A DNA stretch of 12,950 nt, taken from the NCBI GenBank assembly GCA_017853515.1, contig JAFMJK010000040.1, positions 1 through 12,950 on the forward strand. The letters are read 5' to 3'. Positions 1 through 6,528 of the stretch are shown here, piece after piece; position 1 is the first letter of the stretch; the number at the start of each line of letters is the position of its first letter. The DNA is from Chthoniobacterales bacterium. GTDB lineage: Bacteria > Verrucomicrobiota > Verrucomicrobiia > Chthoniobacterales > JACTMZ01. A model generated the notes under the pieces. That model ran no database searches. It saw nothing but the letters and a program-made list of their open reading frames with translations, and had not been told where the DNA came from. The translations under genes and the position numbers were made by a program.

Positions 1-4
1 TGCC

Positions 5-946
5 ATGCCCGACCTCTCACAAACCACCTTCACCCTCGAAGACCTCCGCGCTCGCGCGGAAGGCCGCGGCCCGCTTCCGCCGGAAGTTCGGCTCGCTGTG
101 CTTGGTTCCCCGGTCGGGCACTCCCTCTCCCCTGCGATGCAGAATGCGGCGCTCTCCGCCCTTGGTTCCGACGTCCGTTACGCCAAAATCGAGTGTCCGC
201 CGGAAAACCTTGCCGAGGCGGTCGATCTCGCCCGCCGCGCGGACTTCCTGGGACTCAACCTGACCATCCCGCACAAATTCGAGGTGCTCAAACTCTGCAC
301 CGAACTCGACGACACCGCGCGGCAACTCGGCGCGGTCAACACCCTGCTCTTTGACGGCTCCCGCACTGTCGGCTTCAACACCGACGGACCGGGCCTGGTC
401 CGCGCCATCCGCGACGTCTTTTCCTTCGACCTGCGCGACCTGCGCGTCATGGTCCTCGGCGCCGGCGGCGGCGCCGGTTCGGCGGCCGCGCTGCAGTGCG
501 CCTTGGAAAAATGCCCGCGCCTCGTGCTGGTCAACCGCACCGAGGGCAAAGCGCACGATGTGGCCATGCGCGCCAAGCAAATTTTGCACACCGACCGCCT
601 AGAAGGCCCCGAGGATCCCGTGACAGTCATCGCCTTGGAGGAGGGCGCGCTGCGCGAGCAACTCACCCGCACCGATCTGGTCATCAATGCCACATCGCTC
701 GGCATGAAACGCACCGACCAGCGCCTCATCCCAGCCAGCCTCCTCACACCCGACCTTATGGTCTACGACATGGTTTACCGTCCCGCGGTCACTCGCTTGC
801 TCGAGGACGCGCAGAACGCCGGCGCGCGCACCGCCAACGGATTGTCCCTCCTCCTCCATCAAGGAGCGCTCTCCCTCGAAATCTGGCTGAACCGTCCTGC
901 ACCCGCAGAGGTGATGCGCCGGGCTTTGGAGCAAGTCGCAGCCTAG
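5..946 (+). CDS. aroE: Shikimate dehydrogenase (NADP+)
   Basis: Catalyses NADPH-dependent reduction of 3-dehydroshikimate to shikimate, the fourth step of the cytoplasmic shikimate pathway to chorismate and the aromatic amino acids. The 313-residue protein has the family signatures in order: the substrate-binding GSPVGHSLSP loop (about 34-43), NLTIPHK with the catalytic lysine K91, AVNT (N112), and FNTDGPG with the catalytic aspartate D127. The glycine-rich nucleotide loop LGAGGGAG follows at 151-158, then NRTEGK (177-182), the NRT element associated with NADP preference, NATSLGM (228-234), and GLSLLLHQGA with Q286 near the end. It is slightly longer than the roughly 270-290 residues usual for the family because of an N-terminal stretch of about 28 residues before the Rossmann-like start. 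The ATG at 5 is the first possible start in the window; the upstream region is not visible, so an earlier start cannot be excluded. Its TAG stop overlaps the stop of the convergent binding-protein gene. Confidence 0.95.
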   Translation: MPDLSQTTFTLEDLRARAEGRGPLPPEVRLAVLGSPVGHSLSPAMQNAALSALGSDVRYAKIECPPENLAEAVDLARRADFLGLNLTIPHKFEVLKLCTELDDTARQLGAVNTLLFDGSRTVGFNTDGPGLVRAIRDVFSFDLRDLRVMVLGAGGGAGSAAALQCALEKCPRLVLVNRTEGKAHDVAMRAKQILHTDRLEGPEDPVTVIALEEGALREQLTRTDLVINATSLGMKRTDQRLIPASLLTPDLMVYDMVYRPAVTRLLEDAQNAGARTANGLSLLLHQGALSLEIWLNRPAPAEVMRRALEQVAA

Positions 947-2517
947 CGCGGCCTGTTTTTCCAGAACATCGCCTTGAGCGGATGTTCGTCGAGCACATTG
1001 CCCGCGATACCCCCGAGTTTGTCCGCGTCGTAAAGCTGGATCCCGACATAAAAATAAAGCGGACACACCGGCATCTGCTCGCAGACCAGCAACTTCTCCG
1101 CCTCCCGCAAGATCCCATACCGCCGCTGCGGATCCGTCTCGGCCGCCGCATCGGCAATCAGCTTGTCATAAGCCGGATCACTCCACCCCGTGCGATTGTT
1201 GCCGCCACCGGTGACAAACATATCCAGGAACGTGTTGGGGTCCGGATAATCCCCCACCCAGCTGGACCGCGCGATGTCGTAGTCGAGCCGGCTCATCGAG
1301 TTGAGGTAAACTTTCCACTCTTGCCGCAGCAATTGCACATTCACCCCGAGCAATTGCCGCCACATGCTTTGCAATTCAACGGCGATGGCTTCGTTCAGTT
1401 CTCCCTCGCTGTAGAGATAGTTCACCATCGGAAAACCCGCGCCGCCCGGATAACCCGCCTCGGCCAGCAACCGACGCGCCTCCTCGACATCGCGGCCGCC
1501 ACACTGGTCAAAGGGCGCGTAGCCGCCCGCTCCCGGCGGCACGAAGCTGTCCGCCGGTAATTCGCCCGCGCGGGTGATGCGTTCGACGATCGACGGCTTG
1601 TCGATCACCAGACTGAAAGCCCGTCGCACCCGCGCATCCGCAAACGGACCCTTTGCGCAATTGAAACGCAAAAAATACGTCCCGAGAAACGGCGCGGCGT
1701 GAAAGTCGTCGCGTTTCTTGATCTCCCCCAACAGCGCCGGCGGCACGAGGCCCTTGTCCATCATGAGATCGGCCTGACCCGAGGCGTAGAGATTGAACGC
1801 CGTGTTGGCCTTGCTCACCGGAATGACGTCGATGGTCTCCATCGCCACATTTGTCGCGTTCCAGTAGCGCGGATTTTTGCGCAGTCGGATACGATCGTTG
1901 AGGCGCCAAGATTCGAGCATGTAGGCACCGTTGCCGACCAGGTTGCCGGGTTTGATCCAATTGTCCCCGTGCTTCTCGATGGCATGCGACGGCACCGGAA
2001 GCAGGGTGACGAACGCGCACAGATCCAGGAAAAAGGGCGTGGGATTCTCCAACTCGACCCGCAACGTGCGGTCATCCGGCGCCGAAACGCCGACCTCGGC
2101 GACATCCGTGATCCCGCCTTCGTTGAAAGCCCGCGCGTTTTTCACGTAATGCAACTGGTAGGCGTATTCCGACGCCGTGGCCGGATCGAGCGTGCGGCGC
2201 CACGACTTCACGAAGTCCTGCGAGGTCAACGGGGTGCCGTCACTCCAAGCCAGACCTTCGCGCATTGTGAAAATGTAAACGCGACCATCAGGCGAGACTT
2301 CCCAACTCTCGGCCATCCCGGGCTGCGGTCTGCCCTGCGCGTCGAACGTCAAGAGGCCTTCAAACAAGGCATTGGCCACCCGCCCTTCCGGCTGTCCCGT
2401 GATGAGCGCGGGATCGAGCGTCTCGGGCTCGGCCCCGTTGAGAAAAACAAGATCGGCCCGCGGTTGCGGCGAGCAACCCGCGCATAGCGCAAGAGCGACC
2501 AGAAGTAATCGATGCAC
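943..2517 (-). CDS. OppA-type peptide ABC transporter solute-binding lipoprotein (orphan)
   Basis: This is a 524-residue extracytoplasmic solute-binding protein of the SBP_bac_5 (OppA/DppA) family, which captures oligopeptides and delivers them to an ABC permease. Residues 1-15 form a short signal peptide (MHRLLLVALALCAGC). C15 is the probable lipidation site, although the residue at -3 is Cys rather than the usual Leu. The mature protein opens with the family pattern NGAEPETLDPAL, followed by VANALFEGLL, then GMAESWEVSPDG and LAWSDGTPLTSQDFV. Near the C-terminus it has WVGDYPDPNTFLDMF, GWSDPAYDKL and PVCPLYFYV, all typical of OppA. The start is GTG at 2517, since no other in-frame start lies upstream and it places the signal peptide correctly. 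No permease or ATPase genes are nearby, so it must rely on partners elsewhere or act in another role such as murein-peptide recycling. Substrate specificity cannot be read from the sequence. Confidence 0.93.
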   Translation of the reverse strand: MHRLLLVALALCAGCSPQPRADLVFLNGAEPETLDPALITGQPEGRVANALFEGLLTFDAQGRPQPGMAESWEVSPDGRVYIFTMREGLAWSDGTPLTSQDFVKSWRRTLDPATASEYAYQLHYVKNARAFNEGGITDVAEVGVSAPDDRTLRVELENPTPFFLDLCAFVTLLPVPSHAIEKHGDNWIKPGNLVGNGAYMLESWRLNDRIRLRKNPRYWNATNVAMETIDVIPVSKANTAFNLYASGQADLMMDKGLVPPALLGEIKKRDDFHAAPFLGTYFLRFNCAKGPFADARVRRAFSLVIDKPSIVERITRAGELPADSFVPPGAGGYAPFDQCGGRDVEEARRLLAEAGYPGGAGFPMVNYLYSEGELNEAIAVELQSMWRQLLGVNVQLLRQEWKVYLNSMSRLDYDIARSSWVGDYPDPNTFLDMFVTGGGNNRTGWSDPAYDKLIADAAAETDPQRRYGILREAEKLLVCEQMPVCPLYFYVGIQLYDADKLGGIAGNVLDEHPLKAMFWKNRPR

Positions 2518-2545
2518 CCGCCATTGATGGCCGGATCGTCGCTTG

Positions 2546-2575
2546 GTGACAATCCCCCGGTTGATCCCCTATGCT
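2546..2575 (+). promoter_or_regulatory. Putative sigma70-like promoter for the glycosyltransferase pair, possibly leaderless
   Basis: In the 64-bp divergent gap the + strand carries GTGACA (2546-2551, five of six matches to TTGACA), an 18-nt spacer, and TATGCT (2570-2575, four of six to TATAAT). Only six nucleotides separate the -10 hexamer from the ATG at 2582, so transcription would begin at or beside the start codon. No Shine-Dalgarno is visible before this ATG, which fits leaderless initiation. On the other strand TTGTCA (complement of 2547-2552) is a five-of-six -35 match pointing at the binding-protein gene, but its matching -10 is poor. Motif matching by eye only. Confidence 0.35.
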
Positions 2576-2581
2576 CCGGCG

Positions 2582-4264
2582 ATGCCGCCCGACGCCGTCC
2601 GCCTGACCGGACTGACTGCTCTGCTCAGCATTGCTCTTGCTCTTGCCGCCTATTTTTTCTCGTTGGGCAGCGACCATGCCGCCACCAACGGCGACGAACT
2701 GCTTTACGCGCAGATCACGCGTTGGACGGCGGAGTCCGGCCAATGGCTGCCGCTGCAGAGCGAGGTGGAGCGCCATCGCAACACCAAGCCGCCGGCCCTT
2801 TTCTGGCAGGGCATTGTCTCCACGGACTGGGCGAAGAACTACGAGTTGTGGCGACTGCGCTGGCCGAATGTTGTCTACACCCTGGCCATCGCCGCCATGG
2901 TGTTTCTCATCGGGCGGAGAATGGGCGGAGGAAACGGGGCCGGCCTCCTTGCCGCGCTCGTTTATCTGTGCTTTTTCGGAACCTACCGCTACGGGCGCGT
3001 CTTCCTGACCTCCGCGCCGGAGACATTCTGGCTGTTTCTTCCGCTCTGTCTTCTGCTGCTGCGGCCGCGGCCGGTCGCACCGCTCGGCTGGGGAACCGCG
3101 ACGCTCTTCGGTCTCATCTTCGGCGTGGCCCTGCTTTACAAGTCATTCGCCCTCGCGGTGCCCGCCGTGGCCGGCATCGCCTGGTGGACCTTCCACGCAC
3201 GCGAATACCGCATCGGTCCCTGGCTGAAAAAGGATGCGCCGCAGATCGTCTGGTCCGGATTTTTATCCCTCGCTGTCTTCAGCCTCTGGTATTGGCTCGA
3301 TCCGCAGCGCCACCTCCTGCTGGCGGATTTTGTCTTGGACGAAAACGTCGGAAAATTCGACACGGACGGCGGAAACTACTTTGCCAATTTGCTGTGGGGC
3401 GGGTCGAGCGTGTGGCGCAACGTCGTTTCCTATCCGATCAACGCAGGACTGCTCGCCCCGGCCGTCGTCGCGGTAGCCGTCCTTGCCTTCCTGCGGCGGA
3501 AGGAACTGCCCGATGGCGAGAAGCTCCTCTGGCTTTGGCTCATCACGCTCTTCGTTGTCTTCACCCTGCCCAACCAGCGGGACGAGCGTTACCTCCTTCC
3601 GGGCATGCCCGCGCTGGCCGTGCTCTGCGCACTCTATTGGCAGCGGATTCCCGCATGGTTGCTCGGCGTCAGCTTGGCCGCCGTGGCGGTCATCGCGCTC
3701 GGGTTTGCCGCCGGCGGCGCCCTGCTCACGCGCGACCTCGGCATCGGTGCGGTCTACCCGTGGTATTTCTGGGTGGCTTGCGCCGCGCTCGTCGGGTTCG
3801 CTGTCGCGGCATTGTTGCGCCCGCGACTCATCCGCGTGGCCGTCGTGCCGGCGATCCTTTTGCTTTATCTCGCTTTCGGATTGTTTCTTTCGCCCTTTGA
3901 CGGACCGCTCGGCGCTTACGATGAAACGGCGCAAAATTTCGCGCGCGGTAAAAAGATAATGGCCCCGATCAACTTCGGCGCGCGCGAGGAGGTTTACCGC
4001 TTTCTCCTCCCGGGCTCCGATCCGCAGCCCTACAAGATCAAAAAGTTCCCCGGCATCGAGGCGATGCGGACGCGAGGGGAACCCTTCATCATCAGCGTGC
4101 CGCTGGCCGAAAATCCGCTCGAGGGCGTGAGCGGAGTGCGCCTCGTCGGCACGCGGATCCAGCTTGTCGACCGGTTCGACAACAAAGAGACCGCCGACAT
4201 GTTGCGCGGCAACGTCTCCCCGCATCTGTTCAAAAAGGATCTGCTCGTCGAGGTGGTGCCGTGA
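2582..4264 (+). CDS. ArnT/GT39-like integral membrane glycosyltransferase (copy 1)
   Basis: A 560-residue polytopic membrane protein of the ArnT/PMT (GT39/GT83-like) fold. Such enzymes transfer a sugar from a polyprenyl-phosphate donor to a lipid, glycan or protein on the outer face of the inner membrane. TM1 spans about 8-27 and is followed by the periplasmic acidic motif NGDELLYAQ (D38, E39), the position of the catalytic acid in this superfamily, then HRNTKPP (65-71) and GRVFLTSAPE (about 138-147). About ten further hydrophobic segments follow; ERYLLPGMP lies near 335-343. The last hydrophobic segment ends near 437. A soluble tail of about 120 residues then begins with FDGPLG (439-444) and carries YRFLLPG (472-478) and ETADMLRGNV (536-545). 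I chose ATG 2582 rather than TTG 2543 because it begins just before TM1, aligns with the start of copy 2, and sits six bases after a -10-like hexamer. Acceptor and donor are unknown; lipid A or another surface glycan is plausible. Confidence 0.85.
   Translation: MPPDAVRLTGLTALLSIALALAAYFFSLGSDHAATNGDELLYAQITRWTAESGQWLPLQSEVERHRNTKPPALFWQGIVSTDWAKNYELWRLRWPNVVYTLAIAAMVFLIGRRMGGGNGAGLLAALVYLCFFGTYRYGRVFLTSAPETFWLFLPLCLLLLRPRPVAPLGWGTATLFGLIFGVALLYKSFALAVPAVAGIAWWTFHAREYRIGPWLKKDAPQIVWSGFLSLAVFSLWYWLDPQRHLLLADFVLDENVGKFDTDGGNYFANLLWGGSSVWRNVVSYPINAGLLAPAVVAVAVLAFLRRKELPDGEKLLWLWLITLFVVFTLPNQRDERYLLPGMPALAVLCALYWQRIPAWLLGVSLAAVAVIALGFAAGGALLTRDLGIGAVYPWYFWVACAALVGFAVAALLRPRLIRVAVVPAILLLYLAFGLFLSPFDGPLGAYDETAQNFARGKKIMAPINFGAREEVYRFLLPGSDPQPYKIKKFPGIEAMRTRGEPFIISVPLAENPLEGVSGVRLVGTRIQLVDRFDNKETADMLRGNVSPHLFKKDLLVEVVP
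4250..4256 (+). promoter_or_regulatory. Shine-Dalgarno for the second glycosyltransferase
   Basis: GAGGTGG lies at 4250-4256 inside the last codons of copy 1; its GAGG core ends seven nucleotides before the GTG at 4261. It supports GTG 4261 as the true start of copy 2 and reinitiation or coupling across the GTGA overlap. Confidence 0.6.
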
Positions 4265-5940
4265 CCGAAACAGCCCGCACTTACTCCTTGTGGTTCGGCG
4301 CCCTGTGCCTGGCGCTCGCCGCGTTTGTCTATCTGGACAACACCGGCAGCGAACACGCGGCAACCAACCCGGATGAATTGCTGTATCTGCAGATCGCGCG
4401 GCTGACCGCGGAGACCGGACATTGGCTTCCGTTGCAGGCGACAGAAATGAAGCACCGCAACACCAAGCCGCCCGGACTTTTCTGGCAGGGCATCGCGGCC
4501 ACCGATTGGGGCGACCACTGGGAATTGTGGCGCCTGCGTTTTCCCAACGCCTTGTTCTCGGTCCTGACCGCCGCCATGGCTTTCTTCGCCGCGCGCAAGC
4601 TGGGCGGATCGTTTTCCGCGGGAACCGTCGCGGCCCTCTCCTACCTCGCTTTCCTCGGCGTGTATCGCCACGGACGCGTTTTTCTCACCTCGGCCCCGGA
4701 AACATTCTGGCTCTTCCTGCCCTTTTTCGTCCTTCTCATGCTGCCTTCGGCGCGGATCACCTGGGCATCGACCATCGGCTTCGGTCTGATCGTCGGAATC
4801 GGCCTCCTCTACAAGTCCTTCGCCATGGTCATACCCTCCGCTGCGGCCCTCGGTTGGTGGGCGCTGCACCAGCGTGGATACAAAGTTTTCGAGTGGTTGG
4901 CGCGCGATGTGCCCAAGCTCGCACTGACCGGAATTATCGCCGTCGCGGTTTTCGGGCTCTGGTTTGCCCTCGATCCGCAGCGCCAATTCATCCTCGACGA
5001 TTTCGTGCTGAAGGAAGATGCGGGCAAATTCGATGCCGATGAGGACGGCTACCTCGCCACGGCTCTGTGGGGCAAACACAGCATCTGGCAATACGCGGCG
5101 GGATGGCTGACCAACGCCGGCCTTGTCGCGCCGCTGGTTCTGGCCGTTTTCGTCCTCGCGTGGCGAAACCGCCGGCAAATGTCCGCGCCTGAACAGCTGC
5201 TCTGGATTTGGATCATCACGCTCTTCGTCTTTCATCTTTTCCCCAACATCCGCTACGAACGCTACCTGCTTCCGGCCATGCCCGCGGTGGCCGTGCTCTG
5301 CGCGCTTTACTGGGACCGCGTGCCGCGATGGGTTCTGGCCATCACGCTGGTTGTCTCGCTCGTGGCTTGCCTGGCCTTGCTCGGTGGCGCGATTCTCCTG
5401 ACGAAACAACTTGCCGGATTCGAAGCCTACTCCTTGCTCGACTGGCTGACGCTTGCGGCCATCTGCGCGATCTGCGCGGCTGGCTTGATCAGGAGGGAAT
5501 GGATACGTCCGCTTGCCCTGCCCTCGGTTTTGCTCGTTTACCTCGGCTTCACCCTCTTTCTCCGTCCTTTCGACGGCCCGATCGGAGCATTTGCGGAGGA
5601 CGCGGCCGCCGCGGCGCGCGGACGCTCCGTTGTCCTTCCTGCGCCTTTCACCGCGCGCGACGAAATCTACCGCATCCTGCTGCCCGGCGCGGACGTCCAG
5701 CATATCCGGGAAAAAGATCTGCCCTCCGCTTTGGCCGACCAGAGCAACCGGATGTTCATCCTCTCGATCAGCTTGGACGCACCGCAGGAATTGCCCGGCT
5801 TCCGCACGCTCGGACGCCGACTCAACCTGCGCGATTATTTCAACGGCGAGGAAACGGCCGACATGCTGCGCGGAAACGTGGCAAAACATCTCTTTGCCTG
5901 GGACCTGCTCGTTGAACGCGTGCCGTCAGCGGCGCCGTAG
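4261..5940 (+). CDS. ArnT/GT39-like integral membrane glycosyltransferase (copy 2)
   Basis: A 559-residue paralogue of the preceding gene, similar along its entire length (roughly half the residues identical by eye). Key motifs occupy the same positions: TM1 about 8-27, NPDELLYLQ with D38 and E39, HRNTKPP at 65-71, GRVFLTSAPETFW, ERYLLPAMP, and the C-terminal tail with FDGPIG, YRILLPG and ETADMLRGNV. Both catalytic-type acidic residues and the TKPP loop are intact, so it should be an active enzyme rather than a decaying copy. It starts at GTG 4261, overlapping the previous TGA by four bases (GTGA), with a GAGG-type Shine-Dalgarno seven bases upstream. The two proteins are therefore probably made together, and may act in sequence on one acceptor or use different donors. 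The 3' end overlaps the convergent small membrane protein gene by 15 bp. Function beyond membrane glycosyl transfer is not deducible. Confidence 0.87.
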   Translation: MTETARTYSLWFGALCLALAAFVYLDNTGSEHAATNPDELLYLQIARLTAETGHWLPLQATEMKHRNTKPPGLFWQGIAATDWGDHWELWRLRFPNALFSVLTAAMAFFAARKLGGSFSAGTVAALSYLAFLGVYRHGRVFLTSAPETFWLFLPFFVLLMLPSARITWASTIGFGLIVGIGLLYKSFAMVIPSAAALGWWALHQRGYKVFEWLARDVPKLALTGIIAVAVFGLWFALDPQRQFILDDFVLKEDAGKFDADEDGYLATALWGKHSIWQYAAGWLTNAGLVAPLVLAVFVLAWRNRRQMSAPEQLLWIWIITLFVFHLFPNIRYERYLLPAMPAVAVLCALYWDRVPRWVLAITLVVSLVACLALLGGAILLTKQLAGFEAYSLLDWLTLAAICAICAAGLIRREWIRPLALPSVLLVYLGFTLFLRPFDGPIGAFAEDAAAAARGRSVVLPAPFTARDEIYRILLPGADVQHIREKDLPSALADQSNRMFILSISLDAPQELPGFRTLGRRLNLRDYFNGEETADMLRGNVAKHLFAWDLLVERVPSAAP

Positions 5941-6528
5941 CCTGTCCGCGGCTAGTTTCGCCATCCAGAACAGGGAAACAACCGCATAGAGCGGGTCGAG
6001 CAGATAGTCCCAAAAGTTCCGCGATTCCTGGATGCCGGGCAAATAGAGCAACGCGGCCGCGACAAGAATCCACCCGAAGCGGTTCGCCCGCCAGACGAGA
6101 AGAGCGGCGACTGCGGCGACCGCAGCAAAAAGCACCAGCGAATGCCCCCATACCAGCCACGGCCATCCGAGCGAATAGACATCCAGACTCGGCAGGCCGA
6201 GGCCGAGAGCGCTGGGATAGAGGAGGAGTGCGGCGATAGCGCCGAAGAGGAATGCGGCGCGCCACTCCCGCGTGCGGAAAACAGGCGGGCAACCAGCCCG
6301 CTCCATGATGGAGATAACCAAAAGAGCAAACAGAGGGACGCTGATGTTCGGGGTCAAACCGCTCAGCCAATACCGCGGGACATGGCCAACGAAGGGAATG
6401 ATGGAGACAATGCCCGCCAAGGCGGCCGCGATCACCGCGCCTTTCCAACCGCGCATCGCGCATTGCAAGATCCACACAAAGACAAGGAACAATCCGCAAG
6501 CGCTCCACCAAAAGGCTGCCAAAGTCAC
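5926..6528 (-). CDS. Small polytopic membrane protein, unknown function
   Basis: I do not recognise this 200-residue protein as a named family. It is strongly hydrophobic, with about six or seven membrane segments (near 5-24, 29-48, 61-77, 90-112, 120-146, 150-165 and 180-193) and a basic cytoplasmic-type end (DRLRRR). Polar islands include VGHVPRYWLSGLTPN (about 47-61) and PGIQESRNFWDYLLDP (about 164-179). These are rich in Trp, Tyr and Arg and could form a shared outward-facing site. It starts at GTG 6528, overlapping the TGA of the sialidase-like gene by four bases (GTGA), with a very good Shine-Dalgarno eight bases upstream. It is thus a real third cistron of the leftward operon and is probably produced with the anchored BNR protein. 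Its 3' end overlaps the convergent glycosyltransferase gene by 15 bp. A role as membrane partner, flippase or anchor for envelope glycan processing would be a guess from context. Confidence 0.75.
   Translation of the reverse strand: MTLAAFWWSACGLFLVFVWILQCAMRGWKGAVIAAALAGIVSIIPFVGHVPRYWLSGLTPNISVPLFALLVISIMERAGCPPVFRTREWRAAFLFGAIAALLLYPSALGLGLPSLDVYSLGWPWLVWGHSLVLFAAVAAVAALLVWRANRFGWILVAAALLYLPGIQESRNFWDYLLDPLYAVVSLFWMAKLAADRLRRR

Larger units (their letters stand above)
2582..5940. repeat. Tandem gene duplication of the membrane glycosyltransferase
   Basis: Two adjacent direct copies of about 1.68 kb (2582-4264 and 4261-5940) encode proteins that align end to end almost without gaps. Some nucleotide stretches are nearly identical: the region coding for HRNTKPP and the following LFWQGI at about 2774-2813 matches about 4453-4492. 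Most of the rest has diverged, so this is an old duplication kept at protein level, not a recent repeat. Confidence 0.75.

Noticed and set aside
948..962. GC-rich stretch followed by a short T run just after the aroE stop, considered as a rho-independent terminator
   Set aside because: No adequate stem could be drawn upstream of the T run, and the bases encode the C-terminus of the convergent gene.
496..1560. 354-codon plus-strand frame across the end of aroE and into the oppA-like gene
   Set aside because: Arg/His/Pro-rich shadow with no domain; both overlapping genes are well supported in other frames.
2543..2581. TTG 2543 as start of the first glycosyltransferase
   Set aside because: It would place the promoter-like hexamers inside the gene and add 13 residues absent from the paralogue; ATG 2582 aligns with copy 2.
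4030..5889. Long open frame (619 codons) on the minus strand, antisense to the glycosyltransferases, with a similar one at 3263-4363
   Set aside because: The predicted proteins are charged, low-complexity and lack any domain. The + strand encodes clear membrane enzymes with conserved motifs, and GC-rich codon use keeps antisense frames open.
5938..5954. Small inverted repeat TAGCC...GGCTA near the convergent gene ends, considered as a terminator
   Set aside because: Only a 5-bp stem with a 7-nt loop and no proper U-tract; chance occurrence is likely.
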